Below are positions 51,991 through 62,928 of a DNA stretch of 64,000 nt, piece after piece (positions within the stretch are counted from its first letter, which is position 1; each line of letters opens with the position of its first letter). Source of the stretch: Leptospira brenneri (GTDB lineage Bacteria; Spirochaetota; Leptospiria; Leptospirales; Leptospiraceae); NCBI RefSeq assembly GCF_002812125.1, contig NZ_NPDQ01000003.1, positions 248,001 to 312,000 of the forward strand. Direction: 5' to 3'. The translations under genes and the position numbers were made by a program. The notes below the pieces were generated by a model that was given only the letters and a program-made list of their open reading frames with translations, was not told the DNA's origin and made no database searches.

Positions 51991-54774
51991 TTAGTTGTCA
52001 GTTCCGGTTTTTTGTGAGATTTGTTTGGAGAGTGATTTGGCCTCATCCAATCGAAGGGAAAGGATCTTTGAGATTCCTGGTTCTTCGTTGGTGACACCAA
52101 AGATGGCATTGGCTCTAGAGATTGTGGACTGAGCATGAGAAACCACAATGAACTGAGTTTTGTCTTTGAACCGGTCAAGGATCTGACAAAATCTAAGTTT
52201 GTTTGCCTCGTCAAGTGCTGCATCAATTTCATCTAAAAAGCAGAACGGGCTTGGTTTTACCATGTAGATTGCAAATAGAAGAGCAATCGCAGTAAGAGAC
52301 TTCTCTCCCCCTGAGAGCAAACGCAAATTCTGAACATGTTTGCCAGGAGGTTCAGCCATAATCTCCACTCCGGAATTGAGAGAGTCTTCTTTTTCCGTAA
52401 GTTCCAATGTGGCCCTTCCCCCATTAAATAATGTAGAGAAAGTTTCTTGGAAGTTCTGTTTGATTTTCTCAAAGGTTTCTTGGAAAAGTTTTTCCGATTC
52501 TTCGTTGATTCTTTTTAAAACTTCTTCGATATCTTTTTTCGAACTTTCAATATCGATTTTCTGTTTGAGATTGTGTTCGTAGATTTCTTTGATGTTACGA
52601 TACTCTTCAATCGCCAGTGGGTTGATGGAACCAAGTAACTGGATCTCCGACTTGGAGGATCTAAGCCTTCTCTCTTCTGCTTTTTGGTCTAAATCAAGAG
52701 CCCCACGTTCCGTTTCCAATTCGGAATCAGTAAGAGAATAGTCATTATAGAGTTCTTCCACAAGAGAATCGATTTGCACTTTGAGAGCGGAACTCGTTCT
52801 TTCTTTTTCAGAAAGTAATGGCAAAAGGTTTTGAAATACTTCTTGGTTTTTAGTGATATTGGATTTGATTCCTGAAATCTCTTCCACGAGAGACTGTAAG
52901 GTTTCTTTCTCTGATTCCAAAATCCGACTCATAGAAAGAAATTCTTGGTAAGATTCTTCAATTTCTTTTTCTAAAACTTCGACTTCTTTTTCAAGGCTAT
53001 CTTTCTTTTCTCGAATGACCGATTCTTGTTCCTTAGCACCTAAAATTCGTTTTTGGATTTCTTCAATTCGTTCATCCAAAACAGCAATTTCTTTCTGTTG
53101 GTTTTCCAAACGAGAGTTGGATTCGAGAAGTTTTTTCTCAATTTCTACAATATGAGTTCTAGTTTCTTCCCAATGATTCCTGTGCAGAATGATATTACTT
53201 TGATGGTCTCGTATACCGCGAGTTAGGTTTTCGTTTTCTAAAATTAAGTCTTCGATTTCTTGATCGATGGATTCTTTTTTAGAAAGGATTCCATCTTTAT
53301 CAAAAAGTAGATTTCTAAAATCATCTTCTCGTTTCAAAAACCCTGATAGTTTTTCTGAGTACTGGCCAAAATTGATTTCTTGTAACCGTGAAATACCTTC
53401 AGAAACTTGGGTTCTTTCTAAATGGGAAAGAGCCAGCTCTAAGTTTTTACGATACAATTCTAAATCGGAAAGAAGTTCCAATTTGTCGGCATTACGAATC
53501 TCTTCACCTTCTTTAGATTCTCTTTTTTTATTTTCTAACTCTTGGATGAGTTCAAAAATTACCGTTTTTTGTTTGTCACGAAGGGTGATATGGCGTTTTT
53601 CATTTTCACCAATCCTTCCTTCTTTTTCCTCAATGGACTTTTCTTCTTCCTTGATGGACAATTCCAAAGAAACACGTCGGGATTCTAGGGTTTGGATTTC
53701 CTGTTGGAGAGTGGTTTGGATTTCTCTTTGGCGTTCGTTTTCAAGTTCAATCCCACGTTTCTCAACTTCTAGTTTGATTGTGGCTTGGTTTTCTGTTTCT
53801 AAAGCAGAAAGGATTTCTCCAATCCGAAGTTCATACTCCAAAATGAATGTTTTGTTTTTGGCTATTTTCTCTTTCTGGATTTGGCTTTTAGAAAGGTGAT
53901 CGAATAATTTTTTATCAATTTCTGCGATCTCACGTTCCTTTGCTTCTTTGGTAGTTTCCTTTTCGGAAATCAAATTGGTTTCGTTTTGAATGAGAGATAA
54001 GATAGATTTGTTTTTTTCACGGATCTCAAGCAGTTCTTCGTCCGATTTTTTCATCCTACGTTTGAAATCTCTCAGTTTTAAAAACCTTAGGTTTTTATCG
54101 GACTCATCTAAATCAGATTTAAGTTTGAAATATTGTTCTGCTTTTTCGGATTGTTTTTCTTTAACTTCCAGGTCTTTCACCATGGAATTCATAATGTCTT
54201 GGATCCGAAGTAAATTCTGATTGGTATCATCCAACTTCTTAGTGGCTTCTTTCCGATCCAGTTTGAACCGAGACACACCAGCGGCCTCTTCAAAGATGGC
54301 CCTTCTTTCTTCTGGTTTGGAATTGAGAATTTGATCCACGCGACCTTGTTCCAAAATACTGTAACTCGACTTACCAATTCCTGTATCGAGAAGTGTTTTT
54401 TCGATATCCTTTCTTGTGGTCCTGATATCATTGAGATAGTATTCGTTTTCTCCATCAGGGTATAAACGACGAGTGATTTTGACAGAAGGATAATCTATGT
54501 TGAAAAAATGGTCATCATTATCAAACAGAATCGAAACCTCTGAAAACCCAGCAGGCCGCCTACTCTCTGTTCCGTGGAAGATGACATCGTCCATCTTCTC
54601 TCCTCGAAGTCCCTTGGCACTTTTTTCTCCAAAGACCCATTTTACGGAATCGACAATATTTGATTTTCCCGAACCATTCGGTCCGACGACAGCAGTAAAC
54701 CCAGGATCGAAATTGATCTCCGTTTCATCCGCAAATGTTTTGAATCCAACAATACTTAGGCTCTTTAAATGCAT
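51991..54774 (-). CDS. smc: Chromosome partition protein SMC, short form
   Basis: A 927-residue SMC ATPase. The N-terminal head has [20 protein letters not shown] (Walker A at residues 31-38) and the C-terminal head has the signature [19 protein letters not shown] (from residue 819) and Walker [16 protein letters not shown]. Between are two coiled-coil arms. Most bacterial SMCs have about 1150-1200 residues with a hinge of about 150-200 residues at the arm tips; here only about 50 non-coiled residues near 455-505 ([18 protein letters not shown] region) separate the arms and no hinge motif is visible. It condenses and segregates DNA, normally with ScpA and ScpB, which are not adjacent. Confidence 0.93.
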   Translation of the reverse strand: MHLKSLSIVGFKTFADETEINFDPGFTAVVGPNGSGKSNIVDSVKWVFGEKSAKGLRGEKMDDVIFHGTESRRPAGFSEVSILFDNDDHFFNIDYPSVKITRRLYPDGENEYYLNDIRTTRKDIEKTLLDTGIGKSSYSILEQGRVDQILNSKPEERRAIFEEAAGVSRFKLDRKEATKKLDDTNQNLLRIQDIMNSMVKDLEVKEKQSEKAEQYFKLKSDLDESDKNLRFLKLRDFKRRMKKSDEELLEIREKNKSILSLIQNETNLISEKETTKEAKEREIAEIDKKLFDHLSKSQIQKEKIAKNKTFILEYELRIGEILSALETENQATIKLEVEKRGIELENERQREIQTTLQQEIQTLESRRVSLELSIKEEEKSIEEKEGRIGENEKRHITLRDKQKTVIFELIQELENKKRESKEGEEIRNADKLELLSDLELYRKNLELALSHLERTQVSEGISRLQEINFGQYSEKLSGFLKREDDFRNLLFDKDGILSKKESIDQEIEDLILENENLTRGIRDHQSNIILHRNHWEETRTHIVEIEKKLLESNSRLENQQKEIAVLDERIEEIQKRILGAKEQESVIREKKDSLEKEVEVLEKEIEESYQEFLSMSRILESEKETLQSLVEEISGIKSNITKNQEVFQNLLPLLSEKERTSSALKVQIDSLVEELYNDYSLTDSELETERGALDLDQKAEERRLRSSKSEIQLLGSINPLAIEEYRNIKEIYEHNLKQKIDIESSKKDIEEVLKRINEESEKLFQETFEKIKQNFQETFSTLFNGGRATLELTEKEDSLNSGVEIMAEPPGKHVQNLRLLSGGEKSLTAIALLFAIYMVKPSPFCFLDEIDAALDEANKLRFCQILDRFKDKTQFIVVSHAQSTISRANAIFGVTNEEPGISKILSLRLDEAKSLSKQISQKTGTDN

Positions 54775-54852
54775 ATATGTTTCGCCGTTCGATTTCCCTG
54801 TTTCCCAGTTGACATTACTTGAGAGACATAAGAAAAAACCTTAGATAGTATT

Positions 54853-56784
54853 ATGTCCCAAATTATCGATCCCATTTCCAGTGAAATTTTTGAAAGGAAG
54901 CCATACTTACGAAATTATTTCAGAAACTTCTCTTCTGAAAATCTCTGGGAATTGGGTTCTGCAAAGAAGGAAGGGGAATATTATGTCTCATTAAATGGAG
55001 AACCCCTATCCTCTTCCTTCTCTCCCCTAACACAAGCCATCCGTTTGCTCGATACCTATTCTTTAAAGTCTACCGACATTGTCATTTTGTTTGGACTGGG
55101 GAACCCTCACCTCATTCAAAAAATCAGTGAAACTTTGGCACCAGGTCAAATTTTAATTCTGATTGGAGACGACGAGACCCTAATCCCCGTTATTTGGGAC
55201 GAGATTTTAAAACCAGTAATGACGATTCCCGGAAGACATCTATTTTCAGGAGAGGCATTTTTTCCTCTGTTTTTTAACTATCTTGAGTCCTTACCGATCG
55301 AACGCGTGAGTGGACTCAAAGTCATCCGTAACCCAACCGATACAAATCGAAACCCAATTTATCGTGAATTAGAAGAAAAAACCCAAACAGTATTTTCGGC
55401 AAAGATGAGTGACCTACTCACTAAGTTTGAATTTGAAAGATTATGGATTAAAAATTCCATTTGGAATTTGATTCATGTGGGAAAAACACCACCTGTCCGG
55501 TATCCAATTTCTTCACTTAAAGATCAATTTAAAGGTTTAACCGCCGTACTCGTGTCAGCTGGTCCTAGTTTACGAAAGAATCTAACTTGGTTGCAAAATG
55601 TGAGAGACAAGGTATTTGTTTTGTCTTGTGATACATCTCTCAAAGTTTTAATCAAAGCTGGGATAGAAGCAGATGGAGTTGTGACTCTGGATGCCCAAAC
55701 CAATTCCTTTTTTCATTTTATGGGTGAGAGTCTGACAAAAATTCCACTTTTTGCGGACCTAGTTAGTTCCCCCACACTCCTTCGTGAACCAATGTTCAGG
55801 TCCGTTGTCCATTCCGTCACAGCCAAATACCAAGTCGATGCGGAAGGAGCTCTGGTTAGGGAAGTCACGGCAGGAGGAGAGCTCGCCGAACAGGTATTTA
55901 ATGAAGTGGGAGATATTCAGTCAGGTGGGTCTGTGGCAACCACTGCTTTTGATATGTTACGTTTTATGGGATTTACTTCCGTGTATTTTCTTGGCCAAGA
56001 CCTTGCCTATTCGGGAAGAGAGATCCATTCCACGGGAACCCATCATAACGAGAAATGGCTCACATTACTTAACAGAAAAAATAGTTTAGAACGAATCAAT
56101 GAAGTGATCATTCGTAAAAGAGAAACTAGGTTTGTGCCAAAAGCAGGTGCAGAAGGCACTGTCCTTACCGATTATGTTTTGGATTTGTATCGACATTGGT
56201 TTGAAGAATCCGCAACCAGTGTTTCCGAAATGAAACTCTTCAATGTGAATGAAGATGGGGCAGAGATTGCTGGGATTCCGTCCGTTCGTCCAGACAAAGC
56301 GATAGAAAATTTAGAAAACACACCCAATCATAACTATCCTTGGCGAAAGATTGCCATTTGGCAGATGGGCTTCGAGGAAAAGAGAGAATTAGAAACAAGT
56401 TCGAAAAATAAATCTCTTTATCCCCAAAAGAAAGAAAAAACCAACCAGGGAAAAGAAGATCATCCAACCTACTTACATCCGAACGGATCTGAAAAACTTT
56501 TTCAAACCATTCAAAAAGATTTAGAATTTATGGAACAAGGTCTAAACCAATTTGAGGCGGATCCGGAAAAAAAACCTTTCCAGGATTCGGACCTTTGGAT
56601 TTGGATTCGCGAACAGTCTTACCTAAGACGAATGGTTCGTAAAACTGAAATTTATATTTTGCGTCATAAAGATTTGGAGTTAGATCGTAAAAACCAACTT
56701 TTGATCCAATCCATCAAAAAAGAAATTAGGTATTTAAAACGAAGTCTTTACCCAATGATCGATTCATTTCCAGAAAAAGGATGA
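54853..56784 (+). CDS. DUF115 / MptE-like protein (Maf-type glycosylation candidate)
   Basis: A 643-residue protein. The central DUF115 domain (about residues 220-440) shows LTAVLVSAGPSLRKNLTWLQ, FVLSCDTSLKVLIKAGIEAD and VVTLDAQTNSFFHF, then SGGSVATTAFDMLRFMGF and FLGQDLAYSGREIHSTG. This matches the MptE-like superfamily that includes bacterial motility accessory factors (Maf), which attach nonulosonic acids to flagellin. The N-terminal 200 residues are of unknown type and the C-terminal region is charged. No sugar-biosynthesis genes adjoin, so the glycosylation role is inference. It is divergent from smc; its end overlaps the convergent gene by 37 bases. Confidence 0.82.
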   Translation: MSQIIDPISSEIFERKPYLRNYFRNFSSENLWELGSAKKEGEYYVSLNGEPLSSSFSPLTQAIRLLDTYSLKSTDIVILFGLGNPHLIQKISETLAPGQILILIGDDETLIPVIWDEILKPVMTIPGRHLFSGEAFFPLFFNYLESLPIERVSGLKVIRNPTDTNRNPIYRELEEKTQTVFSAKMSDLLTKFEFERLWIKNSIWNLIHVGKTPPVRYPISSLKDQFKGLTAVLVSAGPSLRKNLTWLQNVRDKVFVLSCDTSLKVLIKAGIEADGVVTLDAQTNSFFHFMGESLTKIPLFADLVSSPTLLREPMFRSVVHSVTAKYQVDAEGALVREVTAGGELAEQVFNEVGDIQSGGSVATTAFDMLRFMGFTSVYFLGQDLAYSGREIHSTGTHHNEKWLTLLNRKNSLERINEVIIRKRETRFVPKAGAEGTVLTDYVLDLYRHWFEESATSVSEMKLFNVNEDGAEIAGIPSVRPDKAIENLENTPNHNYPWRKIAIWQMGFEEKRELETSSKNKSLYPQKKEKTNQGKEDHPTYLHPNGSEKLFQTIQKDLEFMEQGLNQFEADPEKKPFQDSDLWIWIREQSYLRRMVRKTEIYILRHKDLELDRKNQLLIQSIKKEIRYLKRSLYPMIDSFPEKG

Positions 56785-57377
56785 AATACAGAATTGTCTT
56801 CGAACTCAGGAAAATAATCAAAAAAAAGTTTTTGCGATACCACTCGGTAAGCAAAAGGGTTTTTCTCCGCATAACCATCTGTATAGGGAAGTGCAGGCAA
56901 TTGGTGAAAATTAATCCTTTCTTCAAAGTTAATAAAATCACGACGGGTTAATTCTGGTCGAAGTTCCAAAACAGTTTCTTTTAATAAGTTCCAATCCAAT
57001 TTAAAGCTCATCCTTGCCCCACGAAAGGCAGGAGAACGTTCTAATAAATTGACGAGACGTTTCACGGGACAATCTGTATGATAATACTTTGTTAAATATA
57101 CTTTGACAAACCGAGCGGCAAGTCCCATTGGCTCCCAAATGAGTTCGGACTCTTTCGTTTCTGATTCTTCTTTTTTGATTTCACTAAGAACGACATGTAA
57201 CTCTGGGACAGATTGTTTTCCCGTCATGATGAGAGAGGATTCTTCCATTCCAAACTCGCCGTAGTACAACCATTTGTAGAAGTCCTGGATTTCTGCTTCC
57301 GGATGATCTTCTACAAATTTAGTAAGAAGAAAAAGTTTTTCTTTTTGTGTGAGTACCGATTCTCGTTCAGTTTGCAT
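56748..57377 (-). CDS. Unknown soluble protein in plsY cluster
   Basis: A 209-residue soluble protein beginning MQTERESVLTQKEKLFLLTK, with HPEAEIQDFYKWLYYGEFGM and LVNLLERSPAFRGARMSFKL as notable blocks. No membrane segment or cofactor motif. Its start lies inside the end of plsY (11-base overlap), so it is the last gene of the smpB-der-plsY run. Its 3' end overlaps the DUF115 gene. I do not recognise the family. Confidence 0.72.
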   Translation of the reverse strand: MQTERESVLTQKEKLFLLTKFVEDHPEAEIQDFYKWLYYGEFGMEESSLIMTGKQSVPELHVVLSEIKKEESETKESELIWEPMGLAARFVKVYLTKYYHTDCPVKRLVNLLERSPAFRGARMSFKLDWNLLKETVLELRPELTRRDFINFEERINFHQLPALPYTDGYAEKNPFAYRVVSQKLFFDYFPEFEDNSVFHPFSGNESIIG

Positions 57378-57987
57378 TCTGTGTTGCTCGTAGTTCTTTG
57401 CCTAACACCAAACGTTTGATGTTTTCCCTGTGCGAATAAGAGATTAGAAAAAAAGTAGCAACTAATACAAAAAAGATAAGTGGTTGATATTCCGAATCAG
57501 GAATGAGTTTAGAGGATCCAAAATACCAAATTGGCATGGACAGAGTACCAAGAATCGACCCAAGAGATACAAATCCCGAAATCTTATAAACAATGAAAAA
57601 AATCACAACCGCACAAACTGTCACAATGGGAACAAGAGTTAGATACACGCCGAGAGCTGTTGCCACACCTTTCCCTCCTTTAAAATGAAGAAAGGGAGTG
57701 AAGGTATGCCCAAGGATGGCGAAAGATCCAAGTAAAATTTGAGTCGTAGTTAGGGAATAAGGAGACTCAAGATAAGAAGCGAAGAGAACAGGAATGGCAC
57801 CTTTCAGTGCATCCAAAAAGAGAGCGATGATTCCATACTTCCAACCAATGACACGACCCACATTGGTCGCTCCAATATTACGGCTTCCGTATTCGCGGAT
57901 GTCGATCCCGCGCACTTGTTTGGCTAGGAGAAACCCAACCGGAATGCCACCAAAAAGGTAGCTCAATAGGACTGCGGCAAGAATCAT
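57367..57987 (-). CDS. plsY: Glycerol-3-phosphate acyltransferase (PlsY)
   Basis: A 206-residue integral membrane enzyme that transfers the acyl group of acyl-phosphate to glycerol-3-phosphate, the first step of phospholipid synthesis. Motifs: YLFGGIPVGFLLAKQVRGID, then GSRNIGATNVGRVIGWK (motif 1 with catalytic Ser and Arg), and GHTFTPFLHFKGGKGVATALG (motif 2). Five or six membrane helices. Coupled to der by a 4-base overlap. Confidence 0.95.
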   Translation of the reverse strand: MILAAVLLSYLFGGIPVGFLLAKQVRGIDIREYGSRNIGATNVGRVIGWKYGIIALFLDALKGAIPVLFASYLESPYSLTTTQILLGSFAILGHTFTPFLHFKGGKGVATALGVYLTLVPIVTVCAVVIFFIVYKISGFVSLGSILGTLSMPIWYFGSSKLIPDSEYQPLIFFVLVATFFLISYSHRENIKRLVLGKELRATQNAN

Positions 57988-59336
57988 TCCCTGCCCTCCT
58001 TACCCTCGTTTCTGTTCCGAAGTTCAATTTCAACAGCCAGGCCATCGAGTCCGAACTCCGCTACTATACTCTTTCGGTAAAAGCTTAAAATATTTGACGG
58101 AAAGAGTTTCGTATCATTCACGAAGAACAGTATTTTAAAAGGAATCTGGGAGACTTGCGTGGCGTAATACACCTTCGGAGGTCGATTCGATGCCTTCTGA
58201 ACCTTATTTTTGCCCCCCCACTTGCTTAACCAGTCATTTAAGGCACGGGTAGTGAGCTTTTTCTGGGACTTTTCATAGAGGGCAACCACGGATTCCAGAA
58301 GTTTGTGAGTCCTAACCTTCTCTTTCGCGGAGAGAGAAATCAGAGGACGTTCCTTAAGAATGGATAGTTTGGCTTCCATCCGGTCTTTATAGTGTTTCCA
58401 GGAATTGGATTCCTTTTCCGGAACCAGATCCCATTTGTTCACAGCCACAATCATGGGTTTTCCGAGTTCTTGGATTTCCCCAAAGATCTTTTTATCGAAT
58501 TCACCGAGTCCCTTCATCGCATCGACAAGGAGAACCACAACATCGGCCTCCCCTAAGCTATGAAGGGTCCGTTTGTAAGAATAGAATTCCAAACTTTCAC
58601 CCGTTTTGGATTTTCTACGAATCCCAGCGGTATCGATGATTTCCAATTTTTGGTTTTGAAAATAGAACTGATCGGAAACAGAATCTCTTGTGGTTCCAGG
58701 TACATCACTCACTACAGCACGTTTGTATCCAAGAAAGGTATTGAGGAGTGACGACTTACCAGAGTTAGGTTTTCCAATAATGGCAATTTTGCAATAAGGA
58801 TCTTCCGGCATTTTGATTTTGTCGGGTAGAAAAAAATTAATCTTTTGATAGAGTAGATCAAAATTACGACGCCCGAGTGCCGAGATCGGTAGAAGTTCAT
58901 TCAAACCCAGTTTGTAAAATGGTTCCAGATCGTATTCATCTTGTTCAGTATCTACCTTGTTGATCAGGGTCAGAACCATTTTGTCTTTTAAAATTTCGTC
59001 TTTTTTAAAGAGGTCAATCAACTTGTGATCATACTTACGTAAGTCTTTATGATCGATTACGTGTAGGATTAAATCCGAATTTCGTAAATGTTCAAAAGCG
59101 ATATCGATGATCTCTTTGGAAATTTCATCAATATTTTCAATATCAAGCCCCGGCGTATCGGACAAAGTGAACGGAATTTTAAATTCAGATCTTTCGACTG
59201 TTTTTTGCAAAACGTCTCTTGTGACACCGGCAGTGTTTTCAGTGATCGCACTTTGTGCTCTGAGAATGGCATTAAATAAAGTGGATTTACCCACATTTTG
59301 ACGACCAACGATGGTAACGACAGGAAGTCCTTTCAT
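57984..59336 (-). CDS. der: Ribosome biogenesis GTPase Der (EngA)
   Basis: A 450-residue double GTPase acting in 50S subunit assembly. The two G domains have their own P-loops, [12 protein letters not shown] and [12 protein letters not shown], with switch motifs DTPGLDIE and DTAGIRRK, and specificity motifs NKVD and NKWD. A KH-like C-terminal domain follows. Coupled by 4-base overlaps to smpB upstream and plsY downstream. Confidence 0.96.
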   Translation of the reverse strand: MKGLPVVTIVGRQNVGKSTLFNAILRAQSAITENTAGVTRDVLQKTVERSEFKIPFTLSDTPGLDIENIDEISKEIIDIAFEHLRNSDLILHVIDHKDLRKYDHKLIDLFKKDEILKDKMVLTLINKVDTEQDEYDLEPFYKLGLNELLPISALGRRNFDLLYQKINFFLPDKIKMPEDPYCKIAIIGKPNSGKSSLLNTFLGYKRAVVSDVPGTTRDSVSDQFYFQNQKLEIIDTAGIRRKSKTGESLEFYSYKRTLHSLGEADVVVLLVDAMKGLGEFDKKIFGEIQELGKPMIVAVNKWDLVPEKESNSWKHYKDRMEAKLSILKERPLISLSAKEKVRTHKLLESVVALYEKSQKKLTTRALNDWLSKWGGKNKVQKASNRPPKVYYATQVSQIPFKILFFVNDTKLFPSNILSFYRKSIVAEFGLDGLAVEIELRNRNEGKEGRE

Positions 59337-59821
59337 TTGCGTAAATGTTCCTTCATGGCTCGTTCCATATCGATTTTGGCTTCCTTCTTTTGAATGTCGT
59401 CACGTTTGTCGTAAAGTTTTTTTGGTTTGGCAAGGGCAATGTCGATTTTCACCAAACGATTGTTTTTAAAGAAACAACGAGTCGCCACAAGGACGAGTCC
59501 CTTTTCTTTAATCGACCTATCAATTTTTTCAATTTCTTTTGCTTTGAGGAGAAGTTTACGAGGACGAATTTCGGGATGATTCGCATAACCTCCGTTTTTG
59601 TATGGAGGAATTTGAAAGTTTTCTAAAAACACTTCCCCGTTCCGAACTTTGGCAAAACAATCGGTGAGGTTTCCTTTTTTTTCCCGAAGGGATTTTACCT
59701 CAGAACCTGTGAGTACAACACCAGCCTCGAACGAATCTAATAGTTCGAAATTAAACTTTGCCTTTTTATTGATTAAAGGATCGGTTCCGCGTGGTTTTTC
59801 GTCTTTTTTGGTTTTGCCCAT
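59333..59821 (-). CDS. smpB: SsrA-binding protein SmpB
   Basis: A 162-residue protein that carries tmRNA to stalled ribosomes. [20 protein letters not shown] and [20 protein letters not shown] are the SmpB signature, followed by [12 protein letters not shown] and the basic tail [17 protein letters not shown] which contacts the decoding centre. Full length. The tmRNA gene itself was not found in the window. Begins 8 bases after the stop of the AAA/VWA gene. Confidence 0.96.
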   Translation of the reverse strand: MGKTKKDEKPRGTDPLINKKAKFNFELLDSFEAGVVLTGSEVKSLREKKGNLTDCFAKVRNGEVFLENFQIPPYKNGGYANHPEIRPRKLLLKAKEIEKIDRSIKEKGLVLVATRCFFKNNRLVKIDIALAKPKKLYDKRDDIQKKEAKIDMERAMKEHLRK

Positions 59822-59829
59822 GAATATAC

Positions 59830-62800
59830 TTACGACCTGAGGGAATGGTGGATTTGCACTAATCTTGCAATTTCCGCCCCAATGAGATTCGGCATCGAAT
59901 AAAAGTTATCGGCCGTAATCTGGAGGGAGTCCTGGAATACATGTTCCGCAATGTAACGAGACCCAAGTCCCACCCCTAAAAATACATAATTTTTGTCCTG
60001 GTTTTTTAGTACAGCTTCTTTCATCCGACGAGTGTCAAAAGAAGAAAGTTCATCCTCAATATAGGTTTTGGCTCTTTGGCCCCGAAAGTCGGAAAGGATG
60101 ACAATGATCTTGGTTTGGGCATCGGGGGAAAAATAACGTTCTGCATTGGAAAGAACTTGGTATTCTGGAATGCTATCTCCATGCCAATTTTTACAAAGAG
60201 CGTTAAACACCTCTTCTTCTTTTTCTGCCGTATAATCTTCTTCTGCTGACTTTAGATTGTAAATATCCACCGTGTCTTTGGAGTTTTTGATATCACAGAA
60301 AGTATGGACACTCGTTTTGATATCGTGTTCATTTAGAATATGTAAACTCACAAGAAGAGCCGAAAGCATCGCAATCGAATACTCGAAGTTAAAGATCCTT
60401 CGGCATTTCGATACAAGAAAGGTCACTTCTACACCTTTTAGTTTTTCATCATTTTTTTCGATCGTCGTTTTATCGAAGATTTTGGTATCTCCCCGTCCGC
60501 TTTTGTAGGAGATGTATTTCCTTGCATCCACTCTCGATCCTTCGTTTTTATACATACGATGGATGTCGATTTCGGGATCAAAGAGTTGTTCTAAACTTAG
60601 TTCTACCTCTTCGAGTTCTTTTCCAAATACGGATTTAAATTCTTCGAGGCCAACCATAATGGAATAGTCCCAAAGGAGACGACGTTTTTTTAAGAATTGT
60701 TTATAAAGTTCTTCGGTTCGGTAACCCCAAGCGCCACCACCACCTTGTGGTTCGCCTTGGCCTTGGTTCCCTTGTGTGTCTTGTCCATACCAGGCGTCAG
60801 GTCCTTCTTTGGTGCTTCCTCCGGTTTCCGGAGTGTTGATCTCAATTCCACGTTTGGTTTCCGCACCAGAATTGAGTTTTTTGGCAACACCTGTTAGGGG
60901 ATCCCTTTTATGAAGTTCAGGATCCCACCAATTTTTTCGATTTAGTCCTGACTCAACGGTAAACGTTTTTTTTTTCTCTTCGATTTCCTCGAAGAGTGTT
61001 GAGACAACTTCCACACCGGAAAGAAATCCTTCCAAAATGCGTTCGAGTTCCTTTCTTTCTTTGGGATCCGCAATTTGGTTGGTATAATAAATTTTTCCAC
61101 CACGGATTGCAATGTCTTTAACATCCGTTTGGTTATAGCGGTAAATATGGTTTTTCCATTTTAAAAGGTTGGAGATACCAAAACGGTAAGGCATTAAGTT
61201 CGCCGAACCAATGGTCCGTTTTTCAGAAAGTTCCTTGGCCTTGAGGTGAAACCGAGCAAGACTCCGAGGAAGCACACCTTCAGGAAGATAAAATTCTAAA
61301 ATTTCTTCTAAAACTTTCACATCTTCTAATTCAGGAAAAAGAATTGGTGTGAATCGGTTTCGGAAAGCACGCGAAATGGTTGTTACCGATTTAGAAGCAC
61401 GAAAGGATTTCATTCCAAATACAATGGATTTTTCTGTAAGTTGGATGGGAAGGTATTCCCCCGATTCAGGAGGAAGTGTGAGAGACCTTGCATCATCGGT
61501 TAACATATTCATCTTTTCAACCAGTTCTGCTCCCGCAGACTCAAGACCCGAAATCAGAATGATATGACCTTTTCGAATCGAGCGTGTTAGGGGGCCGTCT
61601 ACCCAAGTCACACTTTCGATATTCCCTTCTTCTGTAGGTTTGAGTGCTCCCACAACGTCTGAAGTATGCATTCCTTTGGATAACATTACCGATTCGAGTT
61701 CAATCCCAGTAAGTTCTGTAAAGAGTGGTAAAAATTCTTGTGGGTCTTGGTCTTCTCGGTATTCGATTAAAATATTTTCTTTGGCTTGGATGGCAGTGAA
61801 AACTTGGTCGAGAAAATGTAAAACAGGTTCTGGGGTTGGGTAAGTCGAAAGAAGTGAGATGGTTTTTTTCTCATCCCAGGTTTTGATTTCTTTATCGTTC
61901 CAAAAAATAGTAGAACTTTGAACATATCCTTTGGTTGGAACTAGTTTGACTGAACCGCCAAACTCGGATTCAATGAGTTCTCTTTGTTTGGCCTTGTCTT
62001 CTTTTTTACGGAAAGGTTCTTCGAATAAGTATAAAGCTTCTCGTGCTGCAACCGTTTTGTCCTTTGCACCAAATAAAACCAAACGGTTACAATACTTTTG
62101 CAAAGTCCTTAAGTTGAAGTGGTATTTTTCTAAATCACCCTTTCCGATCTCTCCTGATTTAATCCGGGCTTCCGACTCTAGACTGATCCGAATGATTTGT
62201 TTCAGAACTTCTTCCGAAAGCATGGGATAGAGTTTTTTTAAGATAAAAAACATCTCGTCCGGCGAATACGGATCTACATAAACAACAGCAAAGTGTTTTG
62301 TAATATCAAAAGGTAATGGTTTTCTTCCTTCAAAACCTTCACTTGGGTTTTGGGTTCCAATAAACCAAAATCCTGTTTTGCCATTTACCCTTTCCCCACT
62401 TCCTTCCAATAGGTCTAAGTAGTTCGATTCATAAACAGAGGAAAATCGTTTGATGATGTTGGGAGCACAAAGGTTCATTTCATCGGCAACAAAACTAAGC
62501 CCCTCTGAGAGAGCATTGGTGAGCGGACCATTTGACCAAGTAAATCCTTTCCCATCCAGAAGGATTCGGTAAGATCCAATCAGATCTTCGGGGAGGGTGT
62601 CTTCATTGAAACTGAACCGAAGGGTAGGTTGTTTACGAAGGGCATTGATATAATAAATAAGAGCGTTTTTTCCGACCCCGGCATCACCTACGAGAAGGAC
62701 AGGGATCCCTTCTAGCATGGGGTATAGAATTTTTTGTAAGGTAAGTTTTACCGAGTCGGTTTCGACAAGGCTAGAAGGGAAAACGGGAAACTTACTCGTG

Positions 62801-62868
62801 GGCGGGAGAACCGGCACTTTCACATCAGCGATGGTAACAAATTCCATATCCTTCAGATTTCTACCCAT
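59830..62868 (-). CDS. Tandem AAA (midasin-like) protein with C-terminal VWA domain
   Basis: A 1012-residue protein. Module 1 (about residues 40-310) is an AAA_5/MoxR-type ATPase: Walker A GDAGVGKN (61-68), Walker B FVADEMN (Glu130), sensor GTQNP (Asn174). Module 2 (about 340-600) has the same layout but [13 protein letters not shown] replaces Walker A and [11 protein letters not shown] replaces Walker B, so it is probably inactive. A Gly/Gln-rich linker (about 695-712) leads to a CobT-like VWA domain (about 800-1000), whose MIDAS DXSXS is replaced by VSKCR while SDFRGQ remains. The layout resembles MoxR-VWA and midasin chaperones that insert metals or remodel complexes. No clear client gene adjoins; smpB follows. 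Confidence 0.82.
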   Translation of the reverse strand: MGRNLKDMEFVTIADVKVPVLPPTSKFPVFPSSLVETDSVKLTLQKILYPMLEGIPVLLVGDAGVGKNALIYYINALRKQPTLRFSFNEDTLPEDLIGSYRILLDGKGFTWSNGPLTNALSEGLSFVADEMNLCAPNIIKRFSSVYESNYLDLLEGSGERVNGKTGFWFIGTQNPSEGFEGRKPLPFDITKHFAVVYVDPYSPDEMFFILKKLYPMLSEEVLKQIIRISLESEARIKSGEIGKGDLEKYHFNLRTLQKYCNRLVLFGAKDKTVAAREALYLFEEPFRKKEDKAKQRELIESEFGGSVKLVPTKGYVQSSTIFWNDKEIKTWDEKKTISLLSTYPTPEPVLHFLDQVFTAIQAKENILIEYREDQDPQEFLPLFTELTGIELESVMLSKGMHTSDVVGALKPTEEGNIESVTWVDGPLTRSIRKGHIILISGLESAGAELVEKMNMLTDDARSLTLPPESGEYLPIQLTEKSIVFGMKSFRASKSVTTISRAFRNRFTPILFPELEDVKVLEEILEFYLPEGVLPRSLARFHLKAKELSEKRTIGSANLMPYRFGISNLLKWKNHIYRYNQTDVKDIAIRGGKIYYTNQIADPKERKELERILEGFLSGVEVVSTLFEEIEEKKKTFTVESGLNRKNWWDPELHKRDPLTGVAKKLNSGAETKRGIEINTPETGGSTKEGPDAWYGQDTQGNQGQGEPQGGGGAWGYRTEELYKQFLKKRRLLWDYSIMVGLEEFKSVFGKELEEVELSLEQLFDPEIDIHRMYKNEGSRVDARKYISYKSGRGDTKIFDKTTIEKNDEKLKGVEVTFLVSKCRRIFNFEYSIAMLSALLVSLHILNEHDIKTSVHTFCDIKNSKDTVDIYNLKSAEEDYTAEKEEEVFNALCKNWHGDSIPEYQVLSNAERYFSPDAQTKIIVILSDFRGQRAKTYIEDELSSFDTRRMKEAVLKNQDKNYVFLGVGLGSRYIAEHVFQDSLQITADNFYSMPNLIGAEIARLVQIHHSLRS

Positions 62869-62928
62869 TTCCTAGGTGTAAACCAAATTCTATTGACCCG
62901 TACCTCCCTAAAAAACCATGATGATTCC

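Noticed and set aside
53267..53899. 210-residue plus-strand frame rich in Ser and Arg
   Set aside because: Antisense to the coiled-coil arms of smc; the Ser-rich composition is the mirror of Glu/Lys codons.
62918..62926. ATG pair just before the last gene as alternative starts
   Set aside because: They are in a different frame that soon meets a stop; the aminotransferase frame starts at 62929.
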